From contig CAZFDM010000210.1 of assembly GCA_964517975.1 (NCBI GenBank), positions 1 to 17,096 of the forward strand: a stretch of DNA of 17,096 bases. Direction: 5' to 3'. The DNA comes from JBBIRM01 sp964517975 (lineage in GTDB: Bacteria > Desulfobacterota > BSN033 > UBA1163). Below, piece by piece: positions 6,406 through 14,688 of the stretch (its first letter is position 1; the number at the start of each line of letters is the position of its first letter). Position numbers and translations under genes: made by a program. The notes below the pieces were generated by a model. The model did no database searches and had not been told where the DNA came from. It saw only the letters and a program-made list of their open reading frames with translations.

Positions 6406-7611
6406 CTATTCGTAGCGTAGTGCTTCGATTGGGTCCAATCGGGCAGCTTTGAGTGCCGGGAAGTAACCAAAAATCACGCCCACTGCTGCTGAGAAGAGGA
6501 AGGCGACAATGACGATGCCTATGTTGAAGACGAAGGGTACGCGTAACACACTTGCGAGCCAGATAGATCCACCCAAGGCTAGCACAATCCCGATCAATCC
6601 ACCGAATGAAGAGAGCACAACCGCTTCCACCAGGAACTGCATGAGCACCTCACCCTCGAAAGCGCCGATGGCGAGCCGGATACCGATCTCACGCGTTCGC
6701 TCAGTGACTGATACTAACATGATATTCATGATTCCAATTCCGCCTACAAGGAGGCTAACCGCTGCCACCGCACTGAGCAGAGCCGTAAGCAACTGCGTGG
6801 TCCCGGTAAGCATTTTGGCGATCTCCTTCATGTCCATCACATTGAAATTATCGTCATCGCTGGGTGATAGATGACGCCTTTCTCGCATTAATAACCGAAT
6901 GTCCCGCTGAGCCTTATCGGTCGAGGCGCCCTGCTGAACCGAGACCTGAAGCATAGCAACATCCTGATTACCGGAGATGCGTCGCTGATAGGTACGTAAT
7001 GGGATGACAACGAGATCATCCTGGTCCATACCCATGGTGCTCTGTCCCTTTGCTTCAAGGATGCCAATTACCTGACACGAGAGTTTTTCGAGGCGAATAT
7101 TTGCTCCCAGAGCTTCTTGCCCGCCGAACAGCTTTTTCCGAACCGTCTCGCCAATAATGCATACAGCCACACCACTACGAAGTTCACTTTCGCTGAATGG
7201 TCGACCTGTCCTGAGAGATCTGTTCGTGACCTTAAAATACTGGTTATCGCTTCCTGTGACCTGGGTCGACCAGTTTTGATTGCCGAATATGGCCTTGATG
7301 GATTGGGAAGAGACCGGAGCCACGGCAGCAATCGAGCTGACCTCTCTGGCAATGGCTTCGCCATCACTCATTTTGAAAAGTGGTGCGCTGGAAGACTGGC
7401 CGGGACCAAGTCTTTTCCCAGGGGTGACCATAAGCAAGTTACTCCCCATACTTGCAATCTGCTCTTTGACTTGGGCAGTGGCGCCACCTCCAATGGTAAC
7501 CATGGTGATGACTGCTCCAACACCGATGACGATGCCTAAGATGGTCAGAACCGAGCGCATGACATTCCGCTTGATTTCACGAAAAGCCAGTAGGATCGTG
7601 TTCCATAGCAT
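6406..7611 (-). CDS. macB: MacB-type ABC transporter permease (FtsX domain)
   Basis: 401-residue inner-membrane subunit of a tripartite efflux system. One transmembrane helix near the N-terminus (about residues 19-42, MRSVLTILGIVIGVGAV) is followed by the MacB periplasmic core domain (to about 270). Three more helices form the FtsX domain (about 280-305, 325-360, 365-390). The conserved coupling segment TERTREIGIRLAIGA and the closing PIEALRYE are typical. In E. coli MacB the ATPase is fused in one 648-residue chain; here it is separate, as in many MacB-like systems. The ATG overlaps the ATPase stop codon by one base (TAATG, 7609-7613), so the two are translationally coupled. This gene ends the operon, 40 bases from the convergent flavoprotein gene. 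The exported substrate cannot be told from sequence. Confidence 0.92.
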   Translation of the reverse strand: MLWNTILLAFREIKRNVMRSVLTILGIVIGVGAVITMVTIGGGATAQVKEQIASMGSNLLMVTPGKRLGPGQSSSAPLFKMSDGEAIAREVSSIAAVAPVSSQSIKAIFGNQNWSTQVTGSDNQYFKVTNRSLRTGRPFSESELRSGVAVCIIGETVRKKLFGGQEALGANIRLEKLSCQVIGILEAKGQSTMGMDQDDLVVIPLRTYQRRISGNQDVAMLQVSVQQGASTDKAQRDIRLLMRERRHLSPSDDDNFNVMDMKEIAKMLTGTTQLLTALLSAVAAVSLLVGGIGIMNIMLVSVTERTREIGIRLAIGAFEGEVLMQFLVEAVVLSSFGGLIGIVLALGGSIWLASVLRVPFVFNIGIVIVAFLFSAAVGVIFGYFPALKAARLDPIEALRYE

Positions 7612-8339
7612 TATTTTGCCCTCCCATTTTCTTCGTCCGATACAACCAGACCATCTAAAAAGCGGACGGTACGTTTCGCATAGGCCGCCATCTCAGGTTC
7701 GTGAGTGACCATGACGATAGTAATTCCATGATTCTGGTTTAGTACGCTGAGCAAGTCCATGATTTCTCGGCTTCGCGCTGTATCCAGGTTGCCCGTGGGT
7801 TCGTCCGCGAACAGCACGGCGGGCTCAGTCACAATCGCACGTGCAATGGCGACCCGCTGTTGTTGACCTCCTGAGAGCTCACCAGGTGTGTGGGATTCCC
7901 ATCCCTTGAGTCCAACCATCTCCAGAGCCCTAAGAGCTCGCCTATGCCGTTCGCTTGCACCAATTCTCCGATAAATCAGAGGGAGTTCTACATTCTCCAA
8001 TGCAGAGGTTCGATTTAATAAGTTATAACCCTGAAAGACGAAACCAAAGTAGAATCGTCGTAGGCGTGTACGCTGGTTGCGGGTCAGTTTGCCTACTTCG
8101 ATCCCTTTGAACTTATAAACCCCTCCGCTTGGGGTATCAAGACATGCGAGGATGTTTAAAAAGGTAGATTTACCTGAACCACTAGGTCCCATCACAGCAA
8201 CAAACTCACCTTCATCGATCCTAAGATCAATGCCACGAAGTGCGTGCATAGATGCCTGACCAGTGCCGTAGACTTTAGTGACGCCCTTAAGCTCAATAAG
8301 AGAATGATGGTCACTTTGTCTAAGACCCTTAATGCTCAT
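7611..8339 (-). CDS. MacB/LolD-type ABC transporter ATP-binding protein
   Basis: 242-residue ATPase that powers the adjacent FtsX-type permease. Walker A GPSGSGKST at 51-59, the Q-loop in FGFVFQGYNLL, the signature LSGGQQQR, Walker B AVLFADEPTGNLD and the switch histidine in VTHE are all intact. It belongs to the MacB/LolD/FtsE group, which serves mechanotransmission-type transporters. Its start lies three bases after the stop of the adaptor gene, with GAGGTG upstream inside the end of that gene, so the genes are co-transcribed and probably coupled. Length and motif order are normal. Confidence 0.94.
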   Translation of the reverse strand: MSIKGLRQSDHHSLIELKGVTKVYGTGQASMHALRGIDLRIDEGEFVAVMGPSGSGKSTFLNILACLDTPSGGVYKFKGIEVGKLTRNQRTRLRRFYFGFVFQGYNLLNRTSALENVELPLIYRRIGASERHRRALRALEMVGLKGWESHTPGELSGGQQQRVAIARAIVTEPAVLFADEPTGNLDTARSREIMDLLSVLNQNHGITIVMVTHEPEMAAYAKRTVRFLDGLVVSDEENGRAK

Positions 8340-8341
8340 CC

Positions 8342-9631
8342 TTATTTCACCTCACCGATAATGTCAACAACAACCTCCATTCCGGGTTTGATCTCGCCTT
8401 TTATAACCTCTGTCATACTTCCATCTGTCTCTCCTATTGTGAGAGGGATGGCCAGAAGTTTGCCATCCTTTAATGTCCAGACGCGCTGCTGCTTTTTGTT
8501 AACGGAGACATCCTCACCCTGTTTGGACTCGGACCTGGGTGGCCTTGGAAGCAGTGCGCCGACCAGACCAGTGGAAGGCCTCTTTTCCTCCTGTACCGGC
8601 GGGGTAAAACGCAGCGCAGCGCTGGGGACTAGGATAGCGTTTTCAACTTTCTTGACAATAATGTCCGCTGTGGCCGTCATTCCTGGCCGCAAGGACAAAT
8701 CCGAGTTGTTTACTTTTAGCACGGTTTCGTAGGTCACGACCCCTGACGTCGTCGACGAACCGTAACGGGCCTGAGTGATATGTGCCTCGAAAATTCGATT
8801 CGGGTAGGCAGAAACAGTAAATGTAGCCTTTTGACCCTCTCTAATCTTTCCGATATCGGCCTCGTCAACATTTACGTGTAGTTCCATCTGGGTTAAGTCC
8901 TCGGCCAGGGTAAATAGCACTGGAGCCTGGAAGGATGCGGCCACAGTTTGCCCGGGTTCAATGTTACGGCTCAGGACAATCCCATTAATTGGCGATCGGA
9001 TGACCGATTTGAATAAGTCAGCTTCATAAGCCTCGAGGGTGGCCTGGGCCTGAGACACTGCTGCCTTGGCGCTCGCTTCATCAGCCTTTGCCCGTTCGAA
9101 CGCTGCTTCTCCTGCATCGAGCTCAGACTGTGAAGGGACCTTGCCATTGCTCAGTTCCCTGACCCTCTGTAGCTGTGCAAGCTTGGCCCTGGTCTCTGCG
9201 ACGGTTGCCTGTGCCTGCAAGACCTTTGCCCTTGCTGATTCCAGGGCGGCTTTTGCCTGTGCTATCTGTGCCTCGAGTTTGGATGTATCGAGTTTGGCCA
9301 GCACCTGACCGACCTTCACTCTTTCGTTGTAGTCTACTTCAACGCTTTTGATGATACCGGAGAGTTCGCTGCCCACGTCAACCTTGTTGGTTGGCTGAAG
9401 GGTGCCCGTGGCAGTGACAATGACCGTCAGATTTCCACTGACCACTTCCCGGGTTTTGTAGTGTACTGAATTTGACTTTTTCATTCCCTTCCAAACCACC
9501 ACAGCGGTCAGCATAGCTGCCACCATTATAGTCACAATGAGTATTCGCCTCAGGATCTTTCGGTGACCCCAAGGTTGATCAATTTGCAAGATTTGAGCAA
9601 CCTCTAAGTCTGGATCTATCTTCGATTTCAT
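8342..9631 (-). CDS. macA: MacA-type periplasmic adaptor (HlyD/RND family)
   Basis: 429-residue membrane-fusion protein joining the ABC transporter to the outer-membrane channel. Residues 1-29 are cytoplasmic and 30-47 form a membrane anchor. After this come the first half of the lipoyl domain (GTLQPTNKVDVGSELSG), an Ala-rich coiled-coil hairpin at about 105-200, and the second lipoyl half (VIRSPINGIVLSRNIEPGQ). Beta-barrel and membrane-proximal domains follow (LRPGMTATADI, AILVPSAALRF). A proline- and lysine-rich insertion at about 345-375 precedes the C-terminal strand region. The ATG is preceded by GGAGGGA. It sits between the outer-membrane gene (20-base gap) and the ATPase, the normal order for these operons. 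Confidence 0.93.
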   Translation of the reverse strand: MKSKIDPDLEVAQILQIDQPWGHRKILRRILIVTIMVAAMLTAVVVWKGMKKSNSVHYKTREVVSGNLTVIVTATGTLQPTNKVDVGSELSGIIKSVEVDYNERVKVGQVLAKLDTSKLEAQIAQAKAALESARAKVLQAQATVAETRAKLAQLQRVRELSNGKVPSQSELDAGEAAFERAKADEASAKAAVSQAQATLEAYEADLFKSVIRSPINGIVLSRNIEPGQTVAASFQAPVLFTLAEDLTQMELHVNVDEADIGKIREGQKATFTVSAYPNRIFEAHITQARYGSSTTSGVVTYETVLKVNNSDLSLRPGMTATADIIVKKVENAILVPSAALRFTPPVQEEKRPSTGLVGALLPRPPRSESKQGEDVSVNKKQQRVWTLKDGKLLAIPLTIGETDGSMTEVIKGEIKPGMEVVVDIIGEVK

Positions 9632-9651
9632 TTTTCCCTCCGTGTCATAAT

Positions 9652-11103
9652 CTATTTATTCCCCTCTATAGGCATTGGGGTCCATCCGCCTCCAAGGGCC
9701 TTATACAGACGGACCAGGTTGGAGGTTACGGCCCCTTCGCTTTGGGCTAATTGGTCCTGGAGGGACAGGAGCGAGCGCTGGGCATCCAGGACATTGCTGA
9801 AATCAGTTAGGCCTGCCTGGAACTTGTGTTGGGCCAGCTCTAACGCCCTTTGGGCCGCATGTGTTGCCTCGCTCAATGACTCTTTCCTCTGTTGTTCCTC
9901 CGCATAGGCCACGAGTCCGTTTTCAACCTCTTCCAAGGCACTCAGTATAGCGGATTCATAGGCGATCAGGTACTGCTCCTGGAGTGCTGATTGGACTTCA
10001 ATGTTTTGGCAGATAGCTCCAGCCTTAAAGATCGCCCAACTGATCCTGGGACCACCACTTAAGGACCAGGTACCAGAGGAAGGGTTACTCAATGAAAGGG
10101 CTTCCAGACCAATTGAACCACTTAATGTGAACTTGGGGTAGAGATCCGCCGTAGCCACACCGATCCTCGCTGTCTGTGCAGCCAGCTGTCGCTCGGCCCG
10201 TCGCACGTCGGGCCGGCGCCGTAACACCTCTTCCGGCACACCCACGGCGACCTTTAGGGATGGAACCGGTATGGGCACTTGTTTCTTTAATTCTTCATGA
10301 ATCTTGCCCGGTTGTTCTCCCAGGAGTACTGCTATGCGATTCATGGCTTCCTCAAGCCCAGTCCGTAGGTTCGGTATCTGTGAACGGGTGTTTTCAAGGT
10401 TGTAACGGGCCTGCTGCACGGATAACTCGTCGCTCAAACCCGCTTGATACCGCCACAGGGTCAACTGGTAAGTCTCGCGTTGGGCCTCCAAGTTTGCTTC
10501 GGCCACCGTAAGTCGGGCCTGAAAAGTTCGTACTTCGATGTAGTTCAAAGCCACCTCTGCGAGCAGGGAGACGAGCACATCGTGTAAGTCCTCCTGGCTG
10601 GCCTGAAGATCTGCCTCGGCCGCCTCAACGGAGCGACGAACGCCACCAAAGATATCCAGCTCCCATCCGGCATCAAAACTCGCTGTGTAAAGGTCACTGG
10701 TCTTGCCTGTCCCTGTATCTTTGCTGTTGCGACTCCACGTGGCAGAACCCGTGGCGCCGAGAGTGGGAAAGAGATCGGCTTTGGCTCCGCCCCGTCGGGC
10801 GCGCGCCTCACGAACTCGCGCTCGAGCCTTCTTTAGGTCGAGGTTGCCAAAGACCGCACGATCAATCAGACCGGACAATTGCGGATCGTTAAGCGTGCTC
10901 CACCAGGTTGCCAAGGTTTTGGGATCCATCTCCTCAGCGGTCAGCCCGCCTTTTAGTTGGGTATACCAGGTTGGAGACACCGACATTTTAGGCGGGAAAT
11001 AATCAGGACCCACGGTAGCACACCCGGTTAGGATCAGAATCACGAGCACTAAAGGAAGCCATGACATAGGTCTAATGAAGGTTGTTTTGTGTTGAAAAAT
11101 CAC
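9652..11103 (-). CDS. NodT/TolC-family outer-membrane efflux lipoprotein
   Basis: 483-residue outer-membrane factor of the efflux system. A lipoprotein signal peptide is visible: basic N-terminus, hydrophobic stretch 15-25 and lipobox LTGC with C28 as the lipidation site, then the characteristic CATVGPDY. Two OEP repeats follow, with conserved segments such as DAGWELDIFGG, RRRPDVRRAERQLAAQ and the late helix ending LDAQRSLLSLQDQLAQSEG. Length is typical of the NodT group (450-500). The start is a GTG at 11103 with GGAG (11110-11113, minus strand) at good spacing; an internal Met13 would still leave a signal peptide. The start lies three bases after the tetR stop, so it is in the regulator's operon. 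Confidence 0.93.
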   Translation of the reverse strand: MIFQHKTTFIRPMSWLPLVLVILILTGCATVGPDYFPPKMSVSPTWYTQLKGGLTAEEMDPKTLATWWSTLNDPQLSGLIDRAVFGNLDLKKARARVREARARRGGAKADLFPTLGATGSATWSRNSKDTGTGKTSDLYTASFDAGWELDIFGGVRRSVEAAEADLQASQEDLHDVLVSLLAEVALNYIEVRTFQARLTVAEANLEAQRETYQLTLWRYQAGLSDELSVQQARYNLENTRSQIPNLRTGLEEAMNRIAVLLGEQPGKIHEELKKQVPIPVPSLKVAVGVPEEVLRRRPDVRRAERQLAAQTARIGVATADLYPKFTLSGSIGLEALSLSNPSSGTWSLSGGPRISWAIFKAGAICQNIEVQSALQEQYLIAYESAILSALEEVENGLVAYAEEQQRKESLSEATHAAQRALELAQHKFQAGLTDFSNVLDAQRSLLSLQDQLAQSEGAVTSNLVRLYKALGGGWTPMPIEGNK

Positions 11104-11106
11104 GAG

Positions 11107-11808
11107 CTACTCCTTTTTTAAGACATTTTCACTTCCTCGTTGCTTTTTGGTGCGCCCTCGCTTCTTTTCAACTTCATCACGGACTGCGCGGATTCCAGCC
11201 AAGGAGAACTTCACAACGTGGTTAGTGTAGGCGTCTATATCGTCAATCCCCGGAGGGCCATTCTTGCCTTCTCGTTTTTCCTTCTGCCTATTCATTGCTA
11301 CCATTGGATTGATACACTGACTTATGATGCTTATCACGCAGAAACGAACCTCCTTATCCGAGGCATGATGGCCAAGAAGCTCACGAACCAGAGTCTCCAT
11401 CTTCTCGTGTAAAGGCCGAATTTCTTCTCGCATAACTTCCTCCAGAAGGCCAGTTGGGTTAGCAAGTTCTTTCTGCACAAACAAGAACTCTTTGTTGTCT
11501 TCGTCAGCAATCCGATGCAAAAGGGCTGCTACCTGACCTCGCAGACGTTCTTCGGATGGTGCGCTGTTACTCACTCCCCCGTCTGGAGGGTGTGCTTTTA
11601 TGGATTCAGAAAAGGAGTATCGCCATGCCTCTTTGTAAAGAGTTTCTTTATCACCAAAGTGATAATTTACGGCTGCAATGTTTGCCTTGGCTCGTTCGCA
11701 GATTTCAGCAATGGTTGCATCCCGGTAACCTTTCTCCGCGAAAACCGCGCTTGCGGCCTCCAGCAAGCTTTTTGGAGTTTTTAAAGCACCTTTTCTTGTG
11801 ATTTTCAT
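11107..11808 (-). CDS. TetR-family regulator, CecR/DUF1956-type, first gene of the efflux operon
   Basis: 233-residue repressor-type protein. The N-terminal helix-turn-helix spans about residues 14-60 (TIAEICERAKANIAAVNYHF, K-ETLY), typical of TetR. The C-terminal part (ELANPTGLLEEV, CVISIISQCINPMVAMNR) resembles the CecR/YbiH (DUF1956) group, whose E. coli member controls an efflux operon; the ligand is unknown here. I start it at the ATG at 11808 because GGGGAGG lies five bases upstream; a TTG at 11844 would add 12 residues but falls in the promoter and at the likely transcription start. It is the promoter-proximal gene, so it probably represses its own operon, consistent with the inverted repeat upstream. 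Confidence 0.9.
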   Translation of the reverse strand: MKITRKGALKTPKSLLEAASAVFAEKGYRDATIAEICERAKANIAAVNYHFGDKETLYKEAWRYSFSESIKAHPPDGGVSNSAPSEERLRGQVAALLHRIADEDNKEFLFVQKELANPTGLLEEVMREEIRPLHEKMETLVRELLGHHASDKEVRFCVISIISQCINPMVAMNRQKEKREGKNGPPGIDDIDAYTNHVVKFSLAGIRAVRDEVEKKRGRTKKQRGSENVLKKE

Positions 11809-11836
11809 CTCATCCTCCCCATAACTACCCTGATAA

Positions 11837-11873
11837 ATATTCAAAAATATATTTTAAATATTAATTTGAATAT
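11837..11873. promoter_or_regulatory. Candidate TetR operator: perfect 9-bp inverted repeat
   Basis: ATATTCAAA (11837-11845) and TTTGAATAT (11865-11873) are exact reverse complements separated by 19 bases. One arm touches the -35 element and the other covers the likely transcription start, so the pair brackets the -10 box. A 12-bp palindrome, AAAATATATTTT (11844-11855), lies inside. The AT-rich context makes chance palindromes easier, so this is a candidate. Confidence 0.45.
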
Positions 11874-11878
11874 GTCAA
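11851..11878 (-). promoter_or_regulatory. Candidate sigma-70 promoter of the tetR-efflux operon
   Basis: On the minus strand, TTGACA (11873-11878, perfect -35) is followed by 16 bases and TAAAAT (11851-11856, 5 of 6 to the -10 consensus). The expected transcription start near 11844 leaves a leader of about 36 bases before the tetR ATG. Confidence 0.6.
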
Positions 11879-12500
11879 ACAGCAAATCCTGTGCCAATCC
11901 ATTTTGTGACCACTGATTGGGGAGTGCTTTCGCAACTTATCCAATTCATTTTCATAATATCTTCAACTTGTTTGGTAGGTTCCATTTTTTCAAAGCGGCT
12001 TTAATCTCTAAAAGAAGCCATGGTATATCCTAAGACAAGAACAGAGGAAAAATCCGTCGATCATTATTCGGGTTGAGTTGTTTTTCTCATTGATATCAAA
12101 TAGTAGTGGATTTCGACAATATTGACGCGCCATTCGACAAAAGGAGGCCGAATCCAGTACCAATCATACACTACAGAGAGGAGAACGTCTTATTTAAGGC
12201 CGAATTGTTGGACAGTATGTAAATTGAATCGTGTGAGGAGAAAAACAAATGAAGGGGAAACATTTCTAAACTCTAATCTACGGATATCTTTCCGAGTTCT
12301 GTCTACTTCATGACCCCTTCGTCGAAGCCTCACCTGATTCCCCCAATTCACCATGATCAAGTAATGTAGAACAGAACTATCACTATGCTTCGAAGATGGG
12401 TTCCATGGATTTGACGAACGTGTTTGAGGTTACAAATGAACCCCAACATATGGGGAACCCCACAAGCATAAAATTTTTCCTTTTTTAGATCTGTGAAATC
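11879..12500. other. Intergenic region with no convincing gene
   Basis: About 620 bases between the divergent tetR and sucC promoters. I see no recognised protein, tRNA or clear hairpin terminator. A 63-codon frame at 12122-12313 has no good ribosome site and no family features. A six-codon frame, ATG at 12249 (MKGKHF), follows a GAGGAG at 12235-12240; there is no further support. At 12434-12457 there are small G/C palindromes (CCCC..GGGG and GGGGAACCCC) followed by T-rich DNA. Confidence 0.5.
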
Positions 12501-12503
12501 CGT

Positions 12504-12509
12504 TATAAT
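12504..12509 (+). promoter_or_regulatory. Candidate -10 box for sucCD
   Basis: A perfect TATAAT lies 33 bases upstream of the sucC ATG. The -35 region at 12481-12486 is only T-rich, so the promoter is either activator-dependent or this is not the true one. The sucC ribosome binding site AGAGGAGG is at 12527-12534. Confidence 0.4.
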
Positions 12510-12541
12510 AAGCCCGCTTAATTTTTAGAGGAGGCAGTGGA

Positions 12542-13711
12542 ATGAAGATTCATGAATACCAGGCCAAAGAGATTCTGAAACGCTACGGCGTTCCTATCCC
12601 AAAAGGGGGAATGGCTGAAACTCCAGAAGGAGCACGAAAGATTGCTGAAGGAGTGGGAGGGAAGGGCATTGTTGTCAAGGCCCAGATCCATGCAGGGGGA
12701 AGGGGGAAAGGAGGGGGTGTTAGAGTGGTTAACAACCCGGAGGAAGCAGAGGAGGCAACAAGAGAGATACTTGGGATGACTCTGATCACCCACCAGACAG
12801 GACCGACGGGTAGGCTGGTTCGGAAAGTTTTGATTGAAGAGAAAATGGATATTCAGGAGGAACTTTATTTAGGAGTTGTTATTGATCGGTCGAAGGCATG
12901 CCCAGTGATCATGGCCAGCCGAGAAGGGGGTGTGGAGATCGAGAAGGTGGCTGAGAGAGCACCGGAAAAAATCATCAAAGAATGGGTAGAACCTTCTGTA
13001 GGATTAAGGCCTTTTCAAGTGAACAAGATTGGTTATGGGTTAGGATTTGAAGCAGTCCAGATAGGGAAATTAAGAAATATTATCACTGGCCTTTATCGGG
13101 CCTTTTATGAGAAGGACTGTTTACTTGCAGAGATTAATCCTCTTGTCCTAACCCAGGCAGGAGACTTTGTCGCCCTCGATGCTAAAATGAATTTCGATGA
13201 TAATGGATTATATCGACATAAAGAGATTTCTGAACTTAGAGACCCCAACGAAGAAACCCCACTCGAAGTAGAGGCCTCTCAGTATAATTTAAATTACATC
13301 AAATTGGATGGAAATGTGGGTTGTATGGTCAATGGGGCAGGGCTTGCGATGGCGACTATGGATATCATAAAGGTATTGGGAGCAGAGCCTGCGAATTTTC
13401 TCGATGTAGGGGGAGGGGCTACTGTGGAGATGGTCAAAAATGGGTTTAAGATATTAATGTCAGATCCAGACGTGAGGGTGGTCTTTATTAACATCTTTGG
13501 AGGGATTCTTCGATGCGATACTCTGGCAAAGGGTGTTACTGAGGCAGTCAGAGAGGTGAAGGTTAATGTTCCCATTGTCATTAGATTGGAAGGAACAAAT
13601 GTTGAGGAGGGGAGAAGGATACTTCGAGACTCTGGGCTCAACTTCACTGTTGCTCTCAGTATGCAGGAAGGAGCCCAAAAAGTGATCGAAGCACTGAAGG
13701 CAAAAGGATAA
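12542..13711 (+). CDS. sucC: Succinate-CoA ligase (ADP-forming) beta subunit
   Basis: 389-residue ATP-grasp subunit of succinyl-CoA synthetase, which couples succinyl-CoA, ADP and phosphate to succinate, CoA and ATP (reversible). It opens with the canonical MKIHEYQAKEILKRYGVP; the nucleotide-binding segment K46 and HAGGRGKGGGV (50-60) follows, then EINPLV and the metal/phosphate-site region, and in the C-terminal ligase domain the conserved GNVGCMVNGAGLAMATMD, NFLDVGGGA and NIFGGILRCD. Length is the family standard. AGAGGAGG sits seven bases upstream of the ATG. sucD follows after 14 bases. With the fumarate/succinate enzyme upstream it covers adjacent TCA-cycle steps. Confidence 0.98.
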   Translation: MKIHEYQAKEILKRYGVPIPKGGMAETPEGARKIAEGVGGKGIVVKAQIHAGGRGKGGGVRVVNNPEEAEEATREILGMTLITHQTGPTGRLVRKVLIEEKMDIQEELYLGVVIDRSKACPVIMASREGGVEIEKVAERAPEKIIKEWVEPSVGLRPFQVNKIGYGLGFEAVQIGKLRNIITGLYRAFYEKDCLLAEINPLVLTQAGDFVALDAKMNFDDNGLYRHKEISELRDPNEETPLEVEASQYNLNYIKLDGNVGCMVNGAGLAMATMDIIKVLGAEPANFLDVGGGATVEMVKNGFKILMSDPDVRVVFINIFGGILRCDTLAKGVTEAVREVKVNVPIVIRLEGTNVEEGRRILRDSGLNFTVALSMQEGAQKVIEALKAKG

Positions 13712-13725
13712 GATGGAGGAATCTT

Positions 13726-14613
13726 ATGAGCATCTTAGTCGACGAGAATACAAGAGTAGTGGTCCAGGGGATGACAGGGAATGAAGGGTTGTTTCATACC
13801 AGACAGATGGTGGAGTATGGGACGAAGGTGGTTGCTGGAGTCACTCCAGGCAAGGGAGGGCAGAGGATTGATGGAATTCCTGTTTTCAATACAGTCATCG
13901 AGGCAGTCAAGGAGACCGATCCCAATGCATCTGCCATCTTTGTCCCTCCTGCTTTTGCAGGGGATGCAATAATGGAGGCTGCAGAGGCAGGGATTCCTTT
14001 GATCGTCTGTCTTACAGAGGGAATTCCAACCCTTGATATGGTCATAGTGAAAAGGTATCTTAAGGAGAAGGGATCAAAACTAATCGGTCCGAATACACCT
14101 GGAATTATTTCTCCTGGAAAGTGCAAGATTGGTGTGATGGCAGGATATATCCATAAGCCCGGTCCTGTTGGAATCATCTCGCGAAGTGGGACTCTTACCT
14201 ATGAAGTTGTAGATCAGCTGACCAAGAATGGTATCGGTCAATCCACCTGTGTGGGAATAGGAGGGGATCAGATTGTTGGCCTCAGTTTTGTAGATCTTTT
14301 GGCCATGTTTGAAAAGGATGAAAAGACAGAGGCTTTAATCATGATCGGTGAAATTGGGGGTACTGCAGAGGAAGAGGCAAGCCGATTTATTAAAAGAAGA
14401 GTAAAAAAACCTGTTTTGGCATTTATTGCTGGATTAACAGCCCCTCCTGGAAGGAGAATGGGCCATGCAGGCGCTATTATTTCTGGAGGAAAAGGAACGG
14501 CCAAAGAGAAGATGGAGGTACTGGAAAAAGCAGGCGTTCGGGTTATCAGAAACCCCGCCTTAATAGGGGAGGAAATGTCTTTAATCTTTAGAAAAAGACA
14601 GCAAAATCAATAA
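13726..14613 (+). CDS. sucD: Succinate-CoA ligase alpha subunit
   Basis: 295-residue CoA-binding subunit that carries the phosphohistidine intermediate. The N-terminal CoA-binding fold shows TRVVVQGMTGNEG and the GTKVVAGVTPGKGG segment. NTPGIISPGKCKIG and SRSGTLTYEVVDQLT mark the middle. The active-site histidine is H247 in GHAGAIISGGKG. GGAGGA at 13715-13720 lies five bases before the ATG and only 14 bases separate it from sucC, so the two are one operon. Length is normal. It is followed by a 75-base AT-rich gap without a clear GC-stem terminator. Confidence 0.98.
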   Translation: MSILVDENTRVVVQGMTGNEGLFHTRQMVEYGTKVVAGVTPGKGGQRIDGIPVFNTVIEAVKETDPNASAIFVPPAFAGDAIMEAAEAGIPLIVCLTEGIPTLDMVIVKRYLKEKGSKLIGPNTPGIISPGKCKIGVMAGYIHKPGPVGIISRSGTLTYEVVDQLTKNGIGQSTCVGIGGDQIVGLSFVDLLAMFEKDEKTEALIMIGEIGGTAEEEASRFIKRRVKKPVLAFIAGLTAPPGRRMGHAGAIISGGKGTAKEKMEVLEKAGVRVIRNPALIGEEMSLIFRKRQQNQ

Positions 14614-14688
14614 ATTGTAAAAAAATATTTATCTTTTTTTTAATTTATGTTAATTTAATATTTAGAATTTCAGGAGAAGGTTTCAAAG

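Noticed and set aside
12235..12269. Six-codon leader peptide (MKGKHF) after a GAGGAG
   Set aside because: Good ribosome site, but too short, far from sucC and without an attenuator hairpin or regulatory codon run.
12122..12313. 63-codon frame in the tetR-sucC gap
   Set aside because: No ribosome binding site, no recognisable motif and unusual composition; probably chance.
14614..14688. A/T-rich stretch with a T-run between sucD and prfB as a terminator
   Set aside because: The T-run is present but only a weak A/T stem precedes it; no stable hairpin was found.
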